From: an uncultured Methylococcaceae bacterium
GTDB taxonomy: Bacteria > Pseudomonadota > Gammaproteobacteria > Methylococcales > Methylomonadaceae
Reading direction: 5' to 3'
NCBI GenBank assembly: GCA_903866825.1
Contig: CAIPPE010000090.1
Coordinates: 1-51,783, forward strand
Length of the DNA: 51,783 nt
Below, piece after piece: positions 44,329 through 51,783 of the stretch. A program made the translations under genes and the position numbers. Under the pieces are notes generated by a model. That model was not told where the DNA came from. It did no database searches and worked only from the letters and a program-made list of their open reading frames with translations. How positions within the stretch are numbered: the stretch's first letter is position 1; each line of letters begins with the position of its first letter.

Positions 44329-44358
44329 AAAGGGGGTGAGCAATCACCCCCTTTTTTT
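44329..44358 (+). terminator. Rho-independent terminator
   Basis: AAAGGGGGTGA (44329-44339), loop GCAA, TCACCCCCTTT (44344-44354) and a following T-run to 44358. It ends the Ig-repeat gene. Confidence 0.92.
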
Positions 44359-44394
44359 GGGTCTGATTTAAGATTTATGGGACCAATAAACAAC

Positions 44395-44583
44395 CTATTT
44401 CAACTCAGAATCAGACGTAGGATAAAAACCTGAAGACTCTTTTAATGGCACACTTAACTCTTTTTTAGCCGCTTCTTTTTGTTGGTTTGAAATATAAGTA
44501 CCCACAAAAATAAACGCCATAATAACAAGATAAATAATGGAAGCAACTCGACGGACTTTTTTACTTTGTTGGTAGCTTTCCAC
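44395..44583 (-). CDS. Small single-span membrane protein
   Basis: A 62-residue protein with one membrane segment (ASIIYLVIMAFIFVGTYIS) between a basic N-terminal part (YQQSKKVRRV) and a lysine-rich C-terminal tail. I choose the GTG at 44583 because a GGAG site lies 6 bases upstream; an in-frame TTG at 44598 has no such site. It lies between the Ig-repeat terminator and uvrB, on the same strand as uvrB and 86 bases downstream of nothing else. Not recognised; tail-anchored or regulator-type proteins of this size are common. Confidence 0.5.
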   Translation of the reverse strand: MESYQQSKKVRRVASIIYLVIMAFIFVGTYISNQQKEAAKKELSVPLKESSGFYPTSDSELK

Positions 44584-44668
44584 TTTACACTCCGCCAATT
44601 TTCAAACTTTAAAGGATATTACAGCAATGATTACAGGTCTAGAACTTTCTCACTTTGTTTCTTCTGCC

Positions 44669-46675
44669 CTATCTCAACACCTGCTCCTGTAATACTTTAA
44701 TTTCATCTCTAAGTTTTGCCGCCTGTTCAAACTCAAGATTCTTTGCATGACGATACATCTCATCTTCCAACTGCTTGAGCTTCTTACCCAATTGTTTCGG
44801 AGTCAACGCTTGGTAATCAGCGGATTTTTCAGTCACTTTACTGGTTTGCTTATTATTAGACGAACCAGAACCAGGAATTGCGACTTGTAAAATATCAGTG
44901 ATTGACTTAAGGATTGTGATCGGTTCAATATTATGCAAGGTATTAAACTGATGTTGTTTTTCTCGTCTACGATTTGTCTCATCAATCGCCTGTTGCATCG
45001 AACGAGTAATTTTATCGCCATACAAAATCGCCTTACCATGACTATTTCTTGCCGCCCGCCCGATGGTTTGCACTAAGGAGACTACTGACCTTAAAAAACC
45101 TTCTTTATCAGCATCTAATATTGCAACCAAAGATACCTCAGGAATATCCAAACCTTCCCGCAACAGATTGATACCCACTAAGACATCAAACTGCCCTAGC
45201 CTCAAATCCCGAATAATTTCAACTCGTTCAACCGTATCCACATCCGAATGCAAATAACGCACTCGTATGCCATGCTCAGACAAATATTCTGTTAAATCTT
45301 CCGCCATTCTCTTAGTCAGAGTCGTTACCAAAACACGTTCATTGACCTCAATCCGTAAATTAATTTCTGATAATAAATCATCAACCTGAGTTAAAGCTGG
45401 GCGCACTTCCACAACCGGATCTAACAATCCTGTCGGCCTCACAACCTGCTCAGCAAAAACCCCGGAATGTTCTTTCTCATAAGGCCCTGGTGTAGCAGAT
45501 ACATAAATCCGTTGGGATGATTTAGCCTCAAACTCAGTAAACATAAGAGGCCGGTTATCCAGTGCTGATGGCAACCTGAAACCATACTCTACCAGGGTTT
45601 CCTTCCTAGATCGATCCCCCTTATACATCGCCCCAATTTGTGGTATAGTGACATGACTTTCATCAATAATAACCAAGGCATCATCGGGTAAATAATCAAA
45701 CATCGTTGGGGGCGACTCCCCTGCTAAGCGGCCTGACAAATACCGGGAATAGTTTTCAATGCCCGAGCAATATCCGACTTCCAGAATCATTTCAATATCA
45801 AACAGGGTACGCTGCTCAAGACGTTGAGCTTCTACCAGTTTATTTAAAGCCATTAATTGCTTAAGACGCTCTTTAAGCTCAACCTTAATGGATTCAACTG
45901 CTGCCAATAACTGTTCACGTGGTGTCACATAATGGCTCTTGGGGTAAACCGTATAACGCGCTACGCGACTGAGTATTTCACCGGTTAAGGGATCAAACAG
46001 AGACAAGCGCTCTACTTCATCATCAAATAACTCCACCCTTAAGGCTTCGGCATCCGACTCAGCCGGAAAGATATCAATCACCTCACCACGTACCCGATAA
46101 GTAGCCCGACGTAATTCCAGATCGTTACGGGTATATTGCATCTCTGCCAAACGCCGAACAATATCACGTTGATTAATCATATCGCCTTTAACCAAATGTA
46201 AAACCATTTGAAAATATGATTCAGGCTCACCTAAGCCATAAATAGCCGACACCGTAGCAACGATAATTGCATCGCCTCTTTCAAGTAAAGCTTTGGTTGC
46301 TGACAAACGCATTTGTTCAATATGCTCATTGATTGCAGCATCCTTATCAATGAACGTATCAGAAGCTGGGACATACGCTTCCGGCTGGTAATAGTCATAA
46401 TATGAGACAAAATACTCTACGCTGTTTTCCGGAAAAAACTCCTTCATCTCACCATACAACTGCGCAGCCAGGGTTTTATTGGGAGCCATAATCATGGCTG
46501 GACGTTGCACCGTGTTGATGACATTAGCGATAGTAAAAGTCTTTCCTGAACCTGTAACACCCAACAAAGTCTGATGCACTTCCCCATCATTTAAACCATC
46601 AACCAGCGCTTTAATCGCAGAAGGTTGATCACCCGCCGGTGCAAAACGACTGTGAATTTTGAATTGTTTTTTCAC
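44669..46675 (-). CDS. uvrB: Excinuclease ABC subunit B
   Basis: A 668-residue UvrB, the DNA-opening helicase of nucleotide excision repair. It has the Walker A loop GVTGSGKT (about residues 40-47), the DESH box, the damage-probing beta hairpin ([13 protein letters not shown]), helicase motifs ([29 protein letters not shown]) and the C-terminal UVR domain ([26 protein letters not shown]). Complete and of usual length. It is divergent from the aminotransferase gene; both promoters must lie in the 106-bp gap. Confidence 0.97.
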   Translation of the reverse strand: MKKQFKIHSRFAPAGDQPSAIKALVDGLNDGEVHQTLLGVTGSGKTFTIANVINTVQRPAMIMAPNKTLAAQLYGEMKEFFPENSVEYFVSYYDYYQPEAYVPASDTFIDKDAAINEHIEQMRLSATKALLERGDAIIVATVSAIYGLGEPESYFQMVLHLVKGDMINQRDIVRRLAEMQYTRNDLELRRATYRVRGEVIDIFPAESDAEALRVELFDDEVERLSLFDPLTGEILSRVARYTVYPKSHYVTPREQLLAAVESIKVELKERLKQLMALNKLVEAQRLEQRTLFDIEMILEVGYCSGIENYSRYLSGRLAGESPPTMFDYLPDDALVIIDESHVTIPQIGAMYKGDRSRKETLVEYGFRLPSALDNRPLMFTEFEAKSSQRIYVSATPGPYEKEHSGVFAEQVVRPTGLLDPVVEVRPALTQVDDLLSEINLRIEVNERVLVTTLTKRMAEDLTEYLSEHGIRVRYLHSDVDTVERVEIIRDLRLGQFDVLVGINLLREGLDIPEVSLVAILDADKEGFLRSVVSLVQTIGRAARNSHGKAILYGDKITRSMQQAIDETNRRREKQHQFNTLHNIEPITILKSITDILQVAIPGSGSSNNKQTSKVTEKSADYQALTPKQLGKKLKQLEDEMYRHAKNLEFEQAAKLRDEIKVLQEQVLR

Positions 46676-46781
46676 TTAAGCTCTCCATAAACAGGCTTTT
46701 TTAACATTGTCTTCTTAGCAAGACACCCCCACATAGCGTATAATCACCGCTATTTATGACATTCATTTTACACGGCGGAAC

Positions 46782-47963
46782 ATGAGCATTACACTTTCTA
46801 ACAGAGTTAAAGCAGTTAAACCTTCACCTACCCTGGCCATTACTGCCAGAGCCGCTCAAATGCGTGCGGCAGGCAAAGATATTATCGGACTTGGCGCTGG
46901 TGAACCTGATTTTGATACGCCAGATCATATTAAAGCGGCCGCAGTAAAAGCAATGGACAGTGGTTTCACTAAATATACCGCCGTCGATGGTACAGCTGGT
47001 CTTAAAAAAGCTATTATCGCAAAATTTAAAAATGATAACGGTCTTGAGTATCAACCTAAACAGGTTTTAGTGTCTTGCGGTGGTAAACAAAGTTCTTACA
47101 ACTTAACCCAAGCCCTGCTTAATGTCGGTGATGAAGTCATCATTCCAGCCCCTTTCTGGGTATCCTATCCCGATATGGTGTTGTTAGCTGATGGGGTTCC
47201 CGTTATTATTGAAACGACCCAAGCCCAACACTTTAAAATTACCCCGGAACAACTACGTGCCGCCATTACCGATAAAACTCGCTTGATTTTTATCAACAGT
47301 CCCTCTAATCCTTCTGGTGTTGCTTATAGCTTAGACGAGTTAAAAGCCCTAGGTGATGTGTTGGCTGATTATCCAGAGATTATCATTGCTACTGATGATA
47401 TGTATGAACATATCCTTTGGAATCAAGGCACATTCGTTAACATACTAAACGCACATCCTGAGTTTTATGATCGTACCGTGGTGATGAATGGGGTATCAAA
47501 AGCCTATTCAATGACCGGCTGGCGTATTGGTTATGCGGCAGGCCCTGCGGATTTGATCGAAGCGATGTGTACCATTCAATCACAAAGTACTTCAAACCCC
47601 ACTTCAATCTCACAATATGCAGCAGAAGCCGCTTTAATCGGTGACCAAAGCTTTATTACAAATATGTGCGTTGAGTTTAAAAAACGTCATGACTATGTCG
47701 TAGCGGAATTGAACAGCATCGAAGGTATTGAGTGTTTAGAAACAGACGGCACTTTCTATGTTTTCCCTAATGTAGAAAAATTAATTGCGCGTTTAGACGG
47801 AATTAACAATGATTTGGAATTCTCGGATTATTTAATCGAAAAAGCCGGAGTTGCCTTAGTACCTGGCTCTGCCTTTGGTACCGAAGGTCACATCAGAATC
47901 TCTATAGCAACCAGCATGGCAAACCTTGAAAGAGCTTTAGAACGCATCAAAAACGCCATCTAA
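46782..47963 (+). CDS. Aspartate aminotransferase (class I/II, PLP)
   Basis: A 393-residue fold-type I aminotransferase of the Aat subgroup Ib. The PLP lysine lies in GVSKAYSMTGWRIGYAAGP (K at about 239), with INSPSNPSGVAYSLDEL and the C-terminal arginine region ALVPGSAFGTEGHIRIS (R for the alpha-carboxylate). Converts aspartate and 2-oxoglutarate to oxaloacetate and glutamate. Usual length. It is preceded by a GCGGAA site. Confidence 0.92.
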   Translation: MSITLSNRVKAVKPSPTLAITARAAQMRAAGKDIIGLGAGEPDFDTPDHIKAAAVKAMDSGFTKYTAVDGTAGLKKAIIAKFKNDNGLEYQPKQVLVSCGGKQSSYNLTQALLNVGDEVIIPAPFWVSYPDMVLLADGVPVIIETTQAQHFKITPEQLRAAITDKTRLIFINSPSNPSGVAYSLDELKALGDVLADYPEIIIATDDMYEHILWNQGTFVNILNAHPEFYDRTVVMNGVSKAYSMTGWRIGYAAGPADLIEAMCTIQSQSTSNPTSISQYAAEAALIGDQSFITNMCVEFKKRHDYVVAELNSIEGIECLETDGTFYVFPNVEKLIARLDGINNDLEFSDYLIEKAGVALVPGSAFGTEGHIRISIATSMANLERALERIKNAI

Positions 47964-48017
47964 CCAATACACTGTAATTATTCAGAGAGAATGCTTTACC
48001 TAAAAAATCTCCCTTAA

Positions 48018-48038
48018 CCCCTCTTTTTCAAAGAGGGG
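48018..48038. repeat. Perfect 9-bp hairpin of an intergenic-repeat type
   Basis: CCCCTCTTT (48018-48026), loop TTC, AAAGAGGGG (48030-48038), preceded by AATCTCCCTTAA. This resembles the abundant intergenic hairpin repeats (AATCTCCCTTAACCCCTC...) seen in methanotroph and some other genomes. A second, overlapping pair of hairpins, CCCCATC / GATGGGG (48062-48077) and GGGGGCTT / AAGCCCCC (48074-48099), follows. The region lies between converging genes, so it may terminate both. Confidence 0.6.
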
Positions 48039-48108
48039 GACTGAATACACCTGCAACACATCCCCATCAAGATGGGGGCTTGCTTTACTCTAAGCCCCCT
48101 TCATTGCC

Positions 48109-48549
48109 TTACCAAACACCGGCATTAACCATTGAAGCCCAAGGCTCTTGGGGTTCTAAGGATTTACCCTTTTGTAAAAATTCAATAGAAATTGCGTCGG
48201 GTGAGCGAACAAAGGCCATATGTCCATCACGCGGGGGGCGATTAATAATTACCCCAGCCTCTAACAATTTCTGACAGGTTTCATAAATATTATCAACTTC
48301 AAAAGCTAAGTGCCCAAAGTTGCGGCCAGCCGTATAATCTTCGGTATCCCAGTTATAAGTCAGTTCAACTAAAGGTGCAAACGAATTAATAGCCTGATCA
48401 GCATCCAATGGTGCATACAAATAAACTAGGGTAAAACACCCCGTTTCACTCTCAAAACGATGACTCTCTCGCAGACCTAGTTTATTACAGAAAAAATCGA
48501 GAGATTCGCTTAAATCACGTACACGAATCATAGTATGTAAATATCGCAT
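48109..48549 (-). CDS. gloA: Lactoylglutathione lyase (glyoxalase I)
   Basis: A 146-residue vicinal-oxygen-chelate enzyme that isomerises the hemithioacetal of methylglyoxal and glutathione. All metal ligands of glyoxalase I are present: His5 (RYLHTMIRV), Glu of ELTYNWD (about residue 66), His of [10 protein letters not shown] (about 83) and Glu of ISIEFLQKG (about 129). The C-terminal tail (about 15 residues, [15 protein letters not shown]) extends beyond the E. coli enzyme. It is the only gene of its unit, converging with the aminotransferase. Confidence 0.9.
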   Translation of the reverse strand: MRYLHTMIRVRDLSESLDFFCNKLGLRESHRFESETGCFTLVYLYAPLDADQAINSFAPLVELTYNWDTEDYTAGRNFGHLAFEVDNIYETCQKLLEAGVIINRPPRDGHMAFVRSPDAISIEFLQKGKSLEPQEPWASMVNAGVW

Positions 48550-48621
48550 AACTCAAACCCTTATCAATTAATTAGTCTCATTGTAAGGTTATTTGCTAAC
48601 CCTGTCATCCACTGCTAAGGT

Positions 48622-49839
48622 CTAAAACTGGTAATCTTTCGGAATAACGGTAACGCCTGATTCCGAAACCGTAAAACGTGCTAAATCATCTATGATATTA
48701 AATCCAACAGCCTGACCCTGTGGTATCTGAACGTGCTTATCAACAATACAGCGCTTTAATTTCACACCGGCATCAATAGTTACCCCGTCGAATAAAATTG
48801 AATCTTCAACCACGGCATTTTCATCCACAAACACTTTAGAAAACAATATTGAGTGCATAACAGATCCACCTGAGACCACGGTTCCACTACCTAACATAGA
48901 ATTAACCAACTGCCCCTTATTACCCAGCAACCCGGTAACCATTCGCGCCGGTGGGTTCTGTCCGTTGTAATTGCGGATAGGCCAATCTCGCTGATATAAA
49001 TTTAACGGTGGCACAGGCTCCAACAAATCCATATTTGCCGCATAATAAGAGTCAATTGTGCCGACATCTCGCCAGTAACGATCAGAGGTAACACGCCCGG
49101 CATCTCCCCCAAATCGATAAGCGCAGACACAATGCTTTTCAATTAACCTGGGAATAATATCCTTACCAAAGTCATGATTGGATTCAGTTTGCAAGTAATC
49201 AGCCTGTAATTCATGACGCAGTAAATCCATGTCGAAAATATAGATGCCCATCGAAGCCAATGCACTATTTGGATCACCCGGTAAAGATTTAGGTGTTAGA
49301 GGCTTCTCATTAAACTCAAAAACCCTTTGTTGCTCATCGACAGACATAATTCCAAAGGCGCTAGCGTCCTGGATCGACACTGGCATACAGGCAATAGTCA
49401 AGTCTGCTTTCTGATCCCGATGAAACTTCAACATTGCCGCATAATCCATTCGATAAATATGATCACCGGACAAAATTAATATATATTTGGCACCACTTCG
49501 TTCAAGCAAATAAAGATTCTGATGAACCGCATCAGCAGTCCCTGAATACCAAGAGTTACCAGTGCGCATTTGCGGCGGAACAGGGGTAATGTATTCATAG
49601 ATTTCTGGATTAAAAATCGACCAGCCATTACGTAAATGCTTTTGTAAGGACTGAGATTTATATTGCGTCAAAACCAAAATACGCCTTAAACCAGAGTGTA
49701 AACAATTCGAAAGAGTGAAATCAATAATCCGATAACTACCTCCGAAAGGTACTGAAGGCTTCGCCCTATCCATAGTCAGCGGATACAACCTGGAACCTGC
49801 TCCACCCGCCAAAATGATAGCTAACATTTTATCAAGCAT
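48622..49839 (-). CDS. glgC: Glucose-1-phosphate adenylyltransferase
   Basis: A 405-residue ADP-glucose pyrophosphorylase, the first committed step of glycogen synthesis. The N-terminal nucleotide-binding motif LAGGAGSRLYPLTMDRAKPS at residues 10-29, the sugar-phosphate site (FGGSYRIIDFTLSN), and the left-handed beta-helix C-terminal part (GSVMHSILFSKVFVDENAVV) are present. It has a GAGGTGATG site before the ATG. No other glycogen gene lies in the window. Confidence 0.97.
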   Translation of the reverse strand: MLDKMLAIILAGGAGSRLYPLTMDRAKPSVPFGGSYRIIDFTLSNCLHSGLRRILVLTQYKSQSLQKHLRNGWSIFNPEIYEYITPVPPQMRTGNSWYSGTADAVHQNLYLLERSGAKYILILSGDHIYRMDYAAMLKFHRDQKADLTIACMPVSIQDASAFGIMSVDEQQRVFEFNEKPLTPKSLPGDPNSALASMGIYIFDMDLLRHELQADYLQTESNHDFGKDIIPRLIEKHCVCAYRFGGDAGRVTSDRYWRDVGTIDSYYAANMDLLEPVPPLNLYQRDWPIRNYNGQNPPARMVTGLLGNKGQLVNSMLGSGTVVSGGSVMHSILFSKVFVDENAVVEDSILFDGVTIDAGVKLKRCIVDKHVQIPQGQAVGFNIIDDLARFTVSESGVTVIPKDYQF

Positions 49840-49969
49840 TCATCACCTCGCAAATATACCGTTAACAGCTTATTCGCATGACCAAAAACAGCCCTACACA
49901 AACCACACTGATAATAAGCTTGATTCTATACCTTTTACTCCAAAGGTCAACGGATTAACAAAAGCACTT

Positions 49970-51013
49970 TCATTCAGATGCTAACACGTTCCTAAGGTAA
50001 ACAATAGACGATAATTTTTTTATGTTGTCGCTGCCTGGAAGCTTGTCAGGATCCAAACGAATATAAAAACCACCTGGCTCATTTGGGAATGCAAACTGAG
50101 CCTTTACAAAGCCTGATGGATACCACCTTCTTAAGGATTTAATTTCTGAAAAGTTGGGCGTACTATTAAAAAATAATTGCATCCAGCCTTCTGAGGTACG
50201 GTTTATTTCTATTTCTAACCCAACATCAGTTGCGTTTTCACAAATGAATCTGTTATTCGACACTAAAATTGAATCATTTCTGCTTGAATCAATAAGCAGT
50301 CCCGCTTCTGATAAATTAAGCACTGCATTCGAAGCAGTAAAACTATTTAAATCAACATCAATTTTATTAAGCCTCGCAAATAACTGACTTCGCGATGGCT
50401 CTAAATCAATACTCCAGGAAGGATATACGGCCCATTGTGGAAGTACGGGGATATTTAGCTTTTGATAATCTGAAAACTTTGCAAATGAACCAAATTGCAA
50501 GTTTGACTGAGGTACTTTATGGAAATTTATATAACAAATAAAAAGAATTAATCCAAAAAGAACTGCCTGCAAAATACGCTTATGATTTGAAGCATACATA
50601 GCACCAAAAAAAACCAGTACATAAGGCAACCAGGAATATCGATTTCCCCCACCAATACTTACTCTCCCCAATGGATAATTCTTCATAGAGTATAGGCTGG
50701 CAATAACAAATAAGGCTGCTGTAAATAAAAATATGGATGGCAGGCTTTTTACGTGTTGTTTTTCCTTCTTAGAAAAATACTTTTGACCAATAACGATACA
50801 TAGCAACCCCCAAAAAAGTTTACCTGCATACTTTGTCTCAGGGCTATTGGCACCAAATAAAGCTATTTGACGAAATGCAGTATACCAATCTCGGATAGAT
50901 GTATTAATTCCAACCGAGGCTGCTCGCCCAGAATTTATTAATACAATTCCCTGAACAACTGCGCATCCCAACATAACCCAATAACCCCAAGAGTTTTTAA
51001 AGTCTTTTAGCAC
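49970..51013 (-). pseudogene. Truncated polytopic membrane protein
   Basis: About 350 residues with several hydrophobic segments (about 13-29, 65-77, 92-108, 125-140, 148-163) and a soluble C-terminal part (165-347, beta-rich, NLSEAGLLIDSSRNDS). The frame runs upstream to a stop at about 51044, about 10 codons beyond the GTG at 51013, with no ATG and no site, and the ISAzo13-like element begins next to it, so the N-terminus is probably missing. It resembles glycan-related membrane proteins but I recognise no family. It may be silent or a working C-terminal piece. Confidence 0.45.
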
Positions 51014-51044
51014 AATGGACCTTAAGGGATACCGCAGACATTAA

Positions 51045-51716
51045 AATCCCGTCATAATGGTGGATATTACGAATAACCCAGACCAACAGAGATTAAAGAA
51101 GTGATTACCCCGTCAGTCCCATTTACAGAAGAGCTTTCCGAATTGATCACCCGCTTGGTGAAACAAATTCCCAACGAATATCGACGTCAGGCCATGAGTG
51201 ATGTTGTGCAAACCTTACTGGATGGTAAGTCGCGTAAAGCCGAGGACGTGCTAGGTTGGAATCGACATACTGTGGAGTTGGGGATAAACGAATTTCGCAC
51301 GGGTATTCGTTGTATCAGTGATGTCTCCGCCCGGGGGAAGAAAAAAGTCGAAGAGGACAATCCGCAACTGTTAAGGGACATTGAACGCATCCTGGAACCA
51401 CACAGTGAATCGGACAGCCATTTGAGAACAACCTTGCTACACAATAATATCACGGCCAAAGCTGTTCGCAATACTCTGATTGAGATCGGGTATTCTGAAG
51501 GCGAGCTACCTGCGGAGCGGACTTTCTACGACCTGTTGAATCGACAAGGCTATCGTCGTCGGACGGTTGCCAAAAGCAAAGTTCAAAAAAAACGAAATGA
51601 CTGACCCGATATTCGCCAATGTGCATCGGCTCAATATAGAGGCAGATACCGATCCGAAGGCTTCCAATTTAAGCCGGGACAAAATCAAGCACCCGTTGCT
51701 CAGTCCTGTATCATGA
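51045..51716 (+). mobile_element. ISAzo13-like element, 5' part, broken
   Basis: The sequence from about 51045 carries the start of an ISAzo13-family transposase gene (51101-51604) and an out-of-frame continuation to 51716. The left end was placed from the end of the truncated membrane protein; no inverted repeat could be confirmed. The rest of the transposase (DDE core and C-terminus) is not present before the window ends. Confidence 0.6.
51101..51604 (+). pseudogene. ISAzo13-like transposase, N-terminal part with a frameshift
   Basis: 167 residues matching the N-terminus of ISAzo13-type transposases (RRQAMSDVVQTLLDGKSRKAEDVLG, then WNRHTVELGINEFRTGI). The frame ends at TGA (51602-51604) after an A8 run at 51585-51592 (QKKRND). 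The family sequence continues in another frame: MTDPIFANVHRLNIEADTDP at 51597-51716. Removing one A from the run would join the two frames, so a one-base expansion is the simplest explanation. After that the match is lost. The start is GTG at 51101. Confidence 0.7.
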
Positions 51717-51720
51717 GTTA

Positions 51721-51783
51721 ATGACAAAAAAAACAAAACAACACAACACTAGAAATCCGAGCAACGAGCCGTCTGATTATCAC
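51721..51783 (+). CDS. Possible start of a further reading frame, cut by the window edge
   Basis: An ATG at 51721 opens MTKKTKQHNTRNPSNEPSDYH and runs to the end of the window. Too short to identify. It may belong to the same mobile element. Confidence 0.2.
   Translation, partial: MTKKTKQHNTRNPSNEPSDYH

Overview
The window looks like chromosomal DNA of an AT-rich gammaproteobacterium. The evidence is the gene content and order: a split envC/ctpA and rhodanese-secB-gpsA locus, cls with a ybhP-like partner, ppnP, uvrB, gltA and glgC. The overall style (intergenic CCCCTCTTT...AAAGAGGGG hairpins, Rpn-type transposase remnants, DUF1640, glgC) would suit a methanotroph of the Methylococcales, but that placement is an inference and no marker gene here proves it. 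No rRNA, tRNA or CRISPR array was seen.

Layout. 1-106 is a transposase tail. 262-9083 holds a large AsmA/DUF748 envelope protein, a ybhP-like phosphodiesterase with a cardiolipin synthase, a TatT-like lipid-transport-type helical protein next to a decayed RND/MMPL transporter, a triple-BON protein and a small exported protein. 9679-23010 is a large cluster around the ancestral proteasome beta subunit Anbu. It has two versions of the circularly permuted ATP-grasp plus alpha-E module (separate genes in one, a fusion in the other), three transglutaminase-type proteins (one with DUF2126), a ParA/MinD-like ATPase, and citrate synthase between two of them. 23192-26827 holds a His-rich polytopic membrane protein, a HIT-like protein and a CstA-family transporter.

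26828-34062 is an accessory island. ybdD, the small gene that normally follows cstA directly, lies on the far side of it at 34063, so the island appears to have split a cstA-ybdD pair. The island contains an FN3-like protein, a strictly 21-bp-periodic repeat array, remnants of an N6-adenine DNA methylase, an intact two-gene unit (GHKL ATPase plus a protein with two phosphoribosyltransferase-like segments), duplicated fragments of an Rpn-family nuclease gene, and a short SUMF1/FGE tail. The GHKL/PRTase-like pair is the best candidate here for an undescribed system, possibly defence or conflict related.

34063-51013 returns to housekeeping functions: ybdD; an FAD oxidoreductase overlapping an MnmM-like tRNA methyltransferase (a possible split equivalent of MnmC); ppnP; a NYN nuclease; ctpA and envC; rhodanese, secB and gpsA; a secreted Ig-repeat protein; uvrB; an aspartate aminotransferase; glyoxalase I; glgC; and a membrane protein whose N-terminus is cut off by an ISAzo13-like element. 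That element is itself broken and runs to the right edge (51101-51716).
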